Shown here: positions 17,903 to 26,107 of the stretch, piece by piece
Position numbering within the stretch: the stretch's first letter is position 1
Layout of the letters: each line of letters opens with the position of its first letter
Assembly: GCA_945890035.1 (NCBI GenBank)
Contig: CAMDCJ010000007.1
Span: forward strand, 1-32,443
Reading direction: 5' to 3'
DNA length: 32,443 nt
Origin: Rickettsia typhi
GTDB lineage: Bacteria > Pseudomonadota > Alphaproteobacteria > Rickettsiales > UBA1997
Notes under the pieces: model-generated
Told to the model about the DNA's origin: nothing
Databases searched by the model: none
Seen by the model: the letters and a program-made list of their open reading frames with translations, nothing else
Made by a program: the position numbers and the translations under genes

Positions 17903-19462
17903 ATGTTTAAATCTTTTTTTACAATTTCTTTCTTTATTTCTTTGTCAAGAATTTTGGGTTTTATTCGCGATATTTTAATTGCCCGTTATGTTGGTGTGAG
18001 TGTTCTCTCCGATGCTTTTTTTGCGGCTTTTCGCTTACCAAATTTTTTTCGTAGAGTGTTCGCCGAAGGTGCATTCAATTCATCTTTCGTGCCAATTTTT
18101 ATTGAAAAATTAGACAATTCAAAACCGCATCATCAAAATCAAGAAGCCAAAGTTTTTTTAGCTAATATTTTTTCAATTTTGCTTTATAGTCTTTTTATTT
18201 TTGTAATTATTTTACAAATTTTCATGCCGTTTTTTATGAAAATTTTATTTCCCGGATTCTTTTTAGATCCAGAGAAATCAAGTCTTCTCATTAGTTTTTC
18301 GCATATTACAATTTTTTATTTAATTTTTATTTCTTTAGTGTCTCTTTATTCGGGAATTCTAAATTCAATTAACAAATTTGCCGTTCCCGCCTCATCGCCA
18401 ATTATTTTAAATTCAACCTTAATTTTGATGATTTTGCTTTTTGGCAAAATGTTTCCAAACTATGGATACGCCTTATCTTGGGGAGTTTTTGTCGCGGGTA
18501 TTTTGCAATTTATATATGTCGGTTTTGCGGTTTATAAAAGTGGTTTTTTGGTTTATCCAAAAATACCAAAACTTAATCAAGATATTCGCAAATTTTTTCG
18601 TAAATTATTACCCGGAATAATCGGTGCCAATGTTATGCAAATTAATTTGCTAATCGATTCAATTTTCGCAAGTATGATTGCAGGCGCGGTGTCTTATCTT
18701 TATTACGCTGATCGCATCAATCAACTTCCGCTCGCCATGATTGGAATTGCGATCGGAATTGCACTTTTACCAAATTTATCACGACGCATTAAGGGTGGCG
18801 AATTTGAATCGGCGATTAAACTTCAAAATACCGCTTTGGAAGCGGGTTTAATTTTGGTAATGCCTGCTACTCTAGCTTTAACAGTATTATCTTATCCAAT
18901 AATTTCAACATTATTTCAACGCGGAGCTTTTGGTGAAAATGAAAGTAATCTAGTTTCGCAAGCGTTAATGTTTTATTCATTTGGCTTACCATCTTTTGTT
19001 TTGGTAAAAGTCATGGAGCCTTCATTTTTCTCGCGCGGTGACACTAAAACGCCAATGAAAATCGCCATTCTTTGTTTGACAAATAATGTAATTTTAAATT
19101 ATGTTTTTTATATTTTAGAAATGGGTTTTATTGGAATTATTTTGGCTTCAGTTTTTTCAAGTTATTTAAATTTAACTTTGTTAATTTCTAATTTAATTAG
19201 CAAAAAACTTTTTTATTTTGAAAAAGATTTTATTAAAAAATTAATTTCAATTTTAATTCCATCAATTTTGATGGCATTTACTCTTCACTTATTAAAACAA
19301 TATTTTTTAATCGAAAATTTTAGCAAAATTTTTGAATTATCGATGATGATTTTGCTGGGTTTAATAATTTATTTTATTGCCTCTTATTTTTCGGGAAGCC
19401 TTAAAATTATTACGCAAATTGTCAAATTAAAACGCAAAAAAAATGACAATATTCCTGCCTGA
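17903..19462 (+). CDS. murJ: Lipid II flippase MurJ
   Basis: LSRILGFIRDILIARYVGVSVLSDAFFAAFRLPNFFRRVFAEGAFNSSFVPIF; polytopic. Confidence 0.96.
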   Translation: MFKSFFTISFFISLSRILGFIRDILIARYVGVSVLSDAFFAAFRLPNFFRRVFAEGAFNSSFVPIFIEKLDNSKPHHQNQEAKVFLANIFSILLYSLFIFVIILQIFMPFFMKILFPGFFLDPEKSSLLISFSHITIFYLIFISLVSLYSGILNSINKFAVPASSPIILNSTLILMILLFGKMFPNYGYALSWGVFVAGILQFIYVGFAVYKSGFLVYPKIPKLNQDIRKFFRKLLPGIIGANVMQINLLIDSIFASMIAGAVSYLYYADRINQLPLAMIGIAIGIALLPNLSRRIKGGEFESAIKLQNTALEAGLILVMPATLALTVLSYPIISTLFQRGAFGENESNLVSQALMFYSFGLPSFVLVKVMEPSFFSRGDTKTPMKIAILCLTNNVILNYVFYILEMGFIGIILASVFSSYLNLTLLISNLISKKLFYFEKDFIKKLISILIPSILMAFTLHLLKQYFLIENFSKIFELSMMILLGLIIYFIASYFSGSLKIITQIVKLKRKKNDNIPA

Positions 19463-20465
19463 AAATGAAGAAATTTATCGCCAAAACAAACAAGATTCTT
19501 TAAAAAAAACATTACAAGAATTAAATGTAGAACCTCAATTTATATGGATTAAAGAAGAATCGAGGCGTCGTGTAATTTTTCAAATCGATAATAAAAATAA
19601 TCTAGGATTTTTTAAAGAAAAAACTAAAGAATTAATTGAAGTTGATGAATATCCGCTCGCCGAAAAATCGATAAATTTACTCATAAAACCTTTAAAACTT
19701 TTCTTAAAAAAACAACAAGAAAATTTTATTCATCAAGTCGTAATAACCAGCTTTGACAACGGTCTAGACATTGTTTTTCGCACAAATCGCAAGGCCGATT
19801 TAAATGAAGAATTAAAATTTATCAATTTTGCAAAAGAGCATTTTTTAAATTGTTCATTCGATGTAAAACAAAATTTAACCCCACTTTATTTTAGTCGTAA
19901 AAACCAAATTTATTGCGGAGATTTAAAATTAAATTTAACCGGCGATATTTTTTTGCAGGCAACAAAATCCGGGCTTGAATATATTATTAATTTTTTACGA
20001 AAAGAAATTTCTGCGCAACAAAATATAAAAAAAATCGCCGATATTTATGCGGGATTTGGAGTTTATTCTTTTGCGCTTCACGATTTAAGCGCTTCATTTT
20101 GTTGCTTTGAAGGCTCGCAATCAATGGTCGATGGCATTAAAAGTAACGCCAAAAATTTACAATTAACCCAAAAAATTCAAGCGCAATGTCGTGATTTATA
20201 TGGCGATCCTCTTACGGCCAAAGAGCTTGATGAGTTTGATAATGTAATCATAAATCCGCCTCGTAACGGCGCCGAACCGCAAATTAAAAATATTGCTAAA
20301 TCGAAAATTAAATCATTGCAATATATTTCTTGCAACCCGCAAACCTTTGCCCGCGATGCTAAAAACCTGATTGACTTGAATTATAAAATTATTAATATTT
20401 TGGCGCTGGATCAGTTTTATTCCACTAGTCATTTAGAAATATTAGCTAGTTTTAGTAAGCAATAA
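19443..20465 (+). CDS. Class I SAM-dependent RNA methyltransferase, TrmA/RlmD (RumA)-like, lacking the N-terminal Fe-S/TRAM region
   Basis: IADIYAGFGVYSFAL, NVIINPPRNGAEPQI, LQYISCNPQTFARDAKNL (catalytic Cys motif), QFYSTSHLEILASF. Overlaps murJ by 20 bp. Confidence 0.88.
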   Translation: MTIFLPENEEIYRQNKQDSLKKTLQELNVEPQFIWIKEESRRRVIFQIDNKNNLGFFKEKTKELIEVDEYPLAEKSINLLIKPLKLFLKKQQENFIHQVVITSFDNGLDIVFRTNRKADLNEELKFINFAKEHFLNCSFDVKQNLTPLYFSRKNQIYCGDLKLNLTGDIFLQATKSGLEYIINFLRKEISAQQNIKKIADIYAGFGVYSFALHDLSASFCCFEGSQSMVDGIKSNAKNLQLTQKIQAQCRDLYGDPLTAKELDEFDNVIINPPRNGAEPQIKNIAKSKIKSLQYISCNPQTFARDAKNLIDLNYKIINILALDQFYSTSHLEILASFSKQ

Positions 20466-20507
20466 TTATATTCTCAAATATTAACTACAAAGCATAAAAA
20501 ATTAATT

Positions 20508-21524
20508 ATGTCGCACAAGCAAATTGAAATTTTAAATAATCTTCAAGCCTTATATGGCAATACTCCACTTATTGAAGTTGCTTTTAAATATAAAAATAAA
20601 AATCGTAAAATTTATGCTAAATATGAAGCATTTAATTTTAGTGGTTCGATTAAAGATCGCATCGCCATTCACATTTTAAGAAAAGCTTACGAAGCCAATG
20701 AAATCAAGGAAGGCGACATTATCGTCGAAGCAACGAGTGGCAATACGGGTATCGCTTTTAGTGCTTTGGGGCGCGCTTTGGGACATAAAGTTAAAATTTT
20801 TATGCCCGATTGGCTTAGCAAAGAACGCTACGACACCATAGCTTTATACGGCGCCGAGATTATTAAAATTTCCAAAGAAGAAGGTGGATTTTTACGCTCA
20901 ATCGAAGAAGGCAATAATTTTGTGATTAAAAATTCTAATTCATTTTGTCCGCAACAATTTACCAATATTGAAAATGTCAATGCGCACTTTGAATCGACGG
21001 CTCCCGAGATATTTTCACAATTAGAAAAACTGAATTTAAAACTAACTCATTTTATTGCTGGAGTTGGCACGGGTGGCACGATTATGGGTTTTTTAAAATA
21101 TTGTAAAACGCATAATCTTGAAGTTAAATGTCATCCGATGGAGCCTTTAAATTCACCAACTCTCAGCACTGGTGGTAAAAAAATTGGTTCACATCGCATT
21201 CAAGGAATTAGCGATGAATTTATTCCCGAAATTTTGAAACTTAATGAGCTTCAAAAAATTGTTAGCGTTGATGACGCCGATGCCGTAATCATGGCGCAAA
21301 AAATTAATCAAGCGGGTTTGTCGGTCGGAATTTCTTCTGGTGCGAATTTCATCGGAGCTTTAAAATTGCTTGAAGAATCACCGGATGATGAAGCGGTGAT
21401 CACCACAATTTTTTGCGATTCGGCGCTGAAATATTTATCGACAGATTTATGTCGCGAAGAAAATATCAAGCCACATTTACTAAGCCCGGATGTTGAGATT
21501 GTAAGTGTTAAAGCACTTAGTTAA
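20508..21524 (+). CDS. cysK: PLP-dependent cysteine synthase / cystathionine beta-synthase family protein
   Basis: NFSGSIKDRIAIHIL (PLP Lys), ATSGNTGIAF, GVGTGGTIMGFLKY, VGISSGANF. Confidence 0.85.
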   Translation: MSHKQIEILNNLQALYGNTPLIEVAFKYKNKNRKIYAKYEAFNFSGSIKDRIAIHILRKAYEANEIKEGDIIVEATSGNTGIAFSALGRALGHKVKIFMPDWLSKERYDTIALYGAEIIKISKEEGGFLRSIEEGNNFVIKNSNSFCPQQFTNIENVNAHFESTAPEIFSQLEKLNLKLTHFIAGVGTGGTIMGFLKYCKTHNLEVKCHPMEPLNSPTLSTGGKKIGSHRIQGISDEFIPEILKLNELQKIVSVDDADAVIMAQKINQAGLSVGISSGANFIGALKLLEESPDDEAVITTIFCDSALKYLSTDLCREENIKPHLLSPDVEIVSVKALS

Positions 21525-21597
21525 AACTAAATATTTTTTTGTGTTATTTTTTGATTTCCAATTCCCCATCGATTTTTGCATACTTGCAAACCTTTAT

Positions 21598-22050
21598 AAA
21601 CTCGGAATAGCTCCAGGCTATAGCTCTCCCCTTGAGGGAGAGCGGGCGATAAAATCGCAACGGTAGTTGCGATTTGAGAGCCGTGAGGGGTCAAAAACTT
21701 ACAACAACAACTATTTTAAGATTATGCAAAAAGTTGAAATGAGAAAATTTCAAAAAAGACAATTTCTTGATTTATTTAAAAGTCTTCAAATTTATCAATT
21801 TTTAAAATAAAAAATGGTGTTTTTTTGAATTATTTTTATATAAGAAAAATTTAGTTATTTTTTAGGTTAAAAACAAAATCAAGAAATTGTCTTTTTTGGA
21901 ATTTTTTTGTTGCAATTTTTACGATAATCTCAAGCCCTTTGATGCTCTAATTTTTTGACCCCTCACGGCTCCCGATGTGCAACTACCGTTGCAATCGTTC
22001 GCCCGCTCTCCCTCAAGGGGAGAGCTATAGCCTGAAGCTATTCCGAGTTT
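21598..22050. mobile_element. MITE-like nested inverted-repeat element (about 450 bp, ~100-bp terminal arms)
   Basis: Arm 21598-21699 (AAACTCGGAATAGCTCCAGGCTATAGCTCTCCCCTTGAGGGAGAGCGGGCG...GAGCCGTGAGGGGTCAAAA) is the inverted copy of 21951-22050. Nested inner arms CAAAAAAGACAATTTCTTGATTT (21751-) and AAATCAAGAAATTGTCTTTTTTG (to ~21898). Confidence 0.8.
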
Positions 22051-22208
22051 GTGAGAATTTATGGGTTCGTAACCACTCAGGGATATAGCTACAGCGCAAA
22101 CATTTTTTAAGATTTTATTTATATCGAGTGTTTAGGTTTTTGTAGAAATATATTTAGTAATTAATTTGTTTTTTGATAAGCTAATCAAGGTAATAATTTA
22201 GGGTAATT

Positions 22209-22841
22209 ATGAAAATTTTAGAACGATTTTTTGATAAAAAAAATGAGTATAAAGCTCCAATAAATGCTGATGAAATCGATTGGAGTAAAATTGATTTAGA
22301 AAAAGCAAACTTTATTTTGCAAGAGGGTGAAAAACGGATGAGAACGGTTTTAGCAAATAATGATTCCTTGGATAATAAAATTGCTTTATTAAGAACTTTT
22401 TTAGTGGCTTTTTGGAGCACTATATTTGGAATTTTAAAATTTGGAGATAGCACCTATCAAGGAATTTTAATATTTTTAATAATTGTTTTTTCTTTAGCTT
22501 TAATAATGCTTTGTTTAGCTTATGAGGCAGTAAACACATCTTCTATTGGTACTTCGCCAGAAGAGTTGTTAAAAGCGAAGTATAATTCGGAGGATTTACG
22601 ATTTTTGATTTGTTCGCAACTGCAGACTTATTCTATAAGGATTGCAAATGTAAAGAAAATAAATGCTAGCAAAGGGCGATCTATTAACATAGTTTTGATA
22701 ATTATTTCAATTTCTCTTGTTTTAATTTCTATTTTGCTGGGAGTTGATTACTATTCGACCTTTACATTTAAATGCTTTTGGTATCGTAATCATCAGGAAC
22801 CGCTGGAGGTGGCGGTGGGTTTTTTGAATCTTTTGACATAG
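22209..22841 (+). CDS. Hypothetical membrane protein with ~3 TM helices, possibly SLATT-like
   Basis: N-terminal ANFILQEGEKRMRTVLANNDSLDNKIALLRTFLVAFWSTIFGIL; hydrophobic segments ILIFLIIVFSLALIMLCLAY and SINIVLIIISISLVLISILLGV. Confidence 0.6.
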   Translation: MKILERFFDKKNEYKAPINADEIDWSKIDLEKANFILQEGEKRMRTVLANNDSLDNKIALLRTFLVAFWSTIFGILKFGDSTYQGILIFLIIVFSLALIMLCLAYEAVNTSSIGTSPEELLKAKYNSEDLRFLICSQLQTYSIRIANVKKINASKGRSINIVLIIISISLVLISILLGVDYYSTFTFKCFWYRNHQEPLEVAVGFLNLLT

Positions 22842-22966
22842 GATTTAAAATTTTAGAATTATATTAATAGTAACACTATTTTAATTTTGCTTAACTAAAT
22901 CACTACATCAAGCAATTTATTAAAAACCTTGTTGAATATTTATAAAAAATAATCAAAATAAAAATT

Positions 22967-23050
22967 GGTGAGGGCGGGCGATTTGCTTTTTTAGCGGGTC
23001 AGATTTGAAAGAAAGCATCCCAGAGATAGTCGAGTCGGGTCGTCTTCACT
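22967..23050 (+). ncRNA. ffs: Signal recognition particle RNA (small bacterial type, 4.5S)
   Basis: Conserved GGGTCAGATTTGAAAGAAAGCATCCC aligns with GGTCAGGTCCGGAAGGAAGCAGCC. Terminal helix GGTGAGGGCGG / TCGTCTTCACT pairs across ~11 bp. Sits upstream of dnaX. Confidence 0.85.
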
Positions 23051-23102
23051 AATATCGCTTCCACTCTTAAATGATGCGAATGAATTTTTCAGGATTCGTC
23101 TT

Positions 23103-23131
23103 TGCGCACCTAGATTAACTAGGTTTGCGCA
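23103..23131. repeat. Stem-loop TGCGCA-CCTAG-ATTAA-CTAGG-TT-TGCGCA
   Basis: Inverted complementary arms with a 2-nt bulge, shortly after ffs. Confidence 0.75.
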
Positions 23132-23153
23132 GACTCACCTTCAAATTCAATCG

Positions 23154-23180
23154 CCTGATTTAAGATTGAAAACGATATTT
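23154..23180. repeat. 27-bp direct repeat, copy 1
   Basis: CCTGATTTAAGATTGAAAACGATATTT, identical to 23433-23459. Confidence 0.95.
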
Positions 23181-23385
23181 TGAGTGCTATGCATTAAATT
23201 TGCTAACGCAAATTTAGTTTTCAGTTGAATCGCTCCGTCGCGAATGAATCGCGACATCCGCGATAAGATTTTAGTTTTTTGAATTTTTGTTTTGATTAGC
23301 GCTTCGTCGCTTTTCTCAATCAAAATAAATTTTGATTTCGAAGACGACTCGCCACAGGGATTGCTTCGCTTCGCTCATGATCCCG

Positions 23386-23433
23386 TTATTCGCTAAAAAT
23401 AGCCGTTTAGGCTATTTTTTTAACGCGAATAAC
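23386..23433. terminator. Long stem-loop; inner part looks like a bidirectional rho-independent terminator
   Basis: Outer arms GTTATTCGC/GCGAATAAC and inner arms AAAAATAGCC-GTTTA-GGCTATTTTTTT. Confidence 0.7.
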
Positions 23434-23459
23434 CTGATTTAAGATTGAAAACGATATTT
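23433..23459. repeat. 27-bp direct repeat, copy 2
   Basis: CCTGATTTAAGATTGAAAACGATATTT, identical to 23154-23180. Confidence 0.95.
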
Positions 23460-23529
23460 CGAAAGTATCACGAAATAATGCAATTTTAAGATAAAGAGCA
23501 TCTATTTTAATTTTTTAAACCCAGTTTAA

Positions 23530-24792
23530 ATGTCTTCTTACTTAGTTTTAGCCCGAAAATATCGTCCACAAAATTTTAACGAATTGGTTGGGCAAGAGGT
23601 TTTGGTGCGCACCTTATCAAATGCCATTAAAAATAATCGTCTGCATCACGCCTACATTCTCAACGGTATTCGCGGGGTTGGTAAAACCACCACGGCACGC
23701 ATTATTGCCAAAACTATAAATTGCCTCGATGAGGCGTCAAGACTTGCTGGACAAGCTTGTGGGGTGTGTAAAAATTGCGTGGCGATTTCGATGTCACATC
23801 ATCAAGATGTCTTTGAGATAGATGGCGCTAGTCGCAACGGCATTGAGGGCGTGCGAGAAATTATTGATTCCATCGCCTATTCGCCGGTCGAAGCCCGTTA
23901 CAAAATTTATATCATTGATGAATTTCACATGATGAGTGAAAGTGCCTTCAACGCTTTATTAAAAACCCTCGAAGAGCCACCGATTAATGTTAAATTTATC
24001 TTTGCGACAACTGAAATTCGTGAAGTTCCGCAAACAATTTTGTCGCGCTGTCAAAGATTTGATTTGCGTCGCCTTGATGAAAAAGAAATTTTTGAACATC
24101 TCAAAAATATTTTAAAAAAAGAAAATTTTGAAGCAGACGACCAGGCTTTAAACCTTATTGCTAAAGCCTCGGAAGGCTCGGTTCGTGATTCACTTTCGAT
24201 TCTCGATCAAGCTTTGGCGAGCAATAATCATGATAAATTTTTAGCGACCGAAATTATTGAAAAAATGCTCGGATTATCCGATCGTTTTAAAATTATTGAG
24301 CTTCTTGAAAATTTGTTAAAAGGTGATTTTGTTGTAGCGCAAAAAAAGTTTTCTGAAATATACGCAACCAGCTCAGATATTCGTCAAATCGCCAATGATT
24401 TACTTGAATTAATTCATAAAATTTCATCAATAAAACTCATTAAAAATTATGAAATTGACGCTTATTCAAAAATGCAATTTGATAAATTAAGTTTCATCGC
24501 AAATAATGTCGAAATTTCTAATCTAATTCGCGTATGGCAATTGATTTCTAAATCAATTTATGAAATTAGCACTTCAAGTTCAGCAAAAATGGTTTTTGAG
24601 ATGTTGATGATTCGCATTTGTCATTTAATTTCTTTGCCTGATTTAAAACAAGTTTTGCTTGATTTACATCATCAAAAAAATCCGGATTCTCCCTTTATTC
24701 AAGCAGATTCGCCGATAAAAATTCAAGAACAAAATAATCCCGATTTAGTCTCGCAAATTCTAAAAAGTTTTGAAGGTTCTAAAATAGTTTAA
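23530..24792 (+). CDS. dnaX: DNA polymerase III subunit gamma/tau (short)
   Basis: LARKYRPQNFNELVGQEVLVRTLSNAI, Walker A GIRGVGKTTTARIIAKT, Zn-type Cys cluster, YIIDEFHMMSESAFNALLKTLEEPP, FATTEIREVPQTILSRCQRFDLRR. Confidence 0.96.
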   Translation: MSSYLVLARKYRPQNFNELVGQEVLVRTLSNAIKNNRLHHAYILNGIRGVGKTTTARIIAKTINCLDEASRLAGQACGVCKNCVAISMSHHQDVFEIDGASRNGIEGVREIIDSIAYSPVEARYKIYIIDEFHMMSESAFNALLKTLEEPPINVKFIFATTEIREVPQTILSRCQRFDLRRLDEKEIFEHLKNILKKENFEADDQALNLIAKASEGSVRDSLSILDQALASNNHDKFLATEIIEKMLGLSDRFKIIELLENLLKGDFVVAQKKFSEIYATSSDIRQIANDLLELIHKISSIKLIKNYEIDAYSKMQFDKLSFIANNVEISNLIRVWQLISKSIYEISTSSSAKMVFEMLMIRICHLISLPDLKQVLLDLHHQKNPDSPFIQADSPIKIQEQNNPDLVSQILKSFEGSKIV

Positions 24793-24959
24793 TAAGATTT
24801 AGCTCGGAATTTAAAAATCCTAAATCAATTATTTAAAGCATAAGAAACAACTTTAATTTTCTTTAGTAAAAATATTAATTTTAAATTGAGTTTATCTTTT
24901 ATCAAATTAACTTGGACATAGGTTAGTACTAAAAATTTTTTGCAAATAATTTTAAAATT

Positions 24960-26003
24960 ATGTCAGATAAAAAAATCAAAATATTGTGTGTTGAAGATGA
25001 GTTGGATATTCGCTCGAATATTTCTGATATCTTGCGCGACGAGGGTTATGAAGTTTCTGAGGCCGAAAATGGTTACCAAGGTTATGAAATATTTATTCAA
25101 CAAAGACCAGATTTAATAATCTCCGATATTATGATGCCAGAGCTTGATGGCTATGGCTTGTTAAAATTAGTGCGCGACACCGTTGGCTTAAAAAATTCAG
25201 CAGTACCTTTTATATTTTTAACCGCTTTAGGGCAAAAAGATAATGTTATTAAGGGCGTTAATTTAAGCGCCAACGACTATTTGGTAAAGCCAATAGATTT
25301 TGATTTATTGATAGCTAAAATTAAAGAAAAGACTGAAAATTCTCAAAGGGTTGAAGAGGTTCATAAAAACCAAATCGTTAATTTAAAAAACCAAGTTTCG
25401 ATCGTTTTACCAAAAGATGTTTTTGCTTATCTTGATACGATTACTAAAACCGCCGCGAATCTTAAGGAAGAGCCTTTCGGGCCATTTCCGCACCGTGGAT
25501 ATCTTGATGAAATTAAGAAAATTTATTTGAATTGCGTAAGCCTTAGATCGGTTATCAATAACAGTCTCGATGAATCATTGATCGATTTTAAGCTCAATGT
25601 TGACGAAGAGATTGTTTCAATTCATGATTTTTTTGAAGATTTCGTAAAAAATATCGATCAAAATATTTCTAAAAGAATTATTCTTGAAAATCCACACAAT
25701 GTTAATCTTTTGCCAAAAATTAAAATCGATAGAATATCCTTAATTGAAGCGGTTGGAACTTTGATTTATGAAATTTTAACAACCGACGATTCTTCAAATA
25801 TCAGAGTTAGCGCGATGCTTGACCATCTTAAGCAAATTGTTATAATTTTTTATTTCGATAATAAGGATTTGCAAATTAAAGATAATATTAATGAGGAAAA
25901 AATTTCAAAAATTCTAGATAAACAAAGCTGTCGATTTGAGATTTTGACTATTAAAAACAATACCGCAATTATCACGATTCCAGAATATCGCTTAGTTCAT
26001 TAG
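24960..26003 (+). CDS. Response regulator receiver domain fused to a putative degenerate histidine-kinase-like module
   Basis: REC: ILCVEDELDIRSNISDILRDEGYEVSEAENGYQGYEIFIQQRPDLIISDIMMPELDGYGLL ... FLTALGQ ... DYLVKPID. The downstream EEPFGPFPHRGYLDEIKKIYLNCVSLRSVINNSLD resembles the post-H-box segment of PleC/DivJ-type kinases. Confidence 0.85.
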   Translation: MSDKKIKILCVEDELDIRSNISDILRDEGYEVSEAENGYQGYEIFIQQRPDLIISDIMMPELDGYGLLKLVRDTVGLKNSAVPFIFLTALGQKDNVIKGVNLSANDYLVKPIDFDLLIAKIKEKTENSQRVEEVHKNQIVNLKNQVSIVLPKDVFAYLDTITKTAANLKEEPFGPFPHRGYLDEIKKIYLNCVSLRSVINNSLDESLIDFKLNVDEEIVSIHDFFEDFVKNIDQNISKRIILENPHNVNLLPKIKIDRISLIEAVGTLIYEILTTDDSSNIRVSAMLDHLKQIVIIFYFDNKDLQIKDNINEEKISKILDKQSCRFEILTIKNNTAIITIPEYRLVH

Positions 26004-26107
26004 TTAAATATTTTAAAAAAAATATTTGTTGATTTATTTTAATGTTGTAAATTGTTTACAAATTAAAATGTTGTTTACTTTTGATATTCGAAGGCACTTG
26101 AAATTAT

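Noticed and set aside
22768-22839. Short antisense ORF MSKDSKNPPPPPAVPDDYDTKSI overlapping the 3' end of the 22209 gene
   Set aside because: Only 23 codons with no supporting RBS or context. The proline run is curious but not enough to call a gene.
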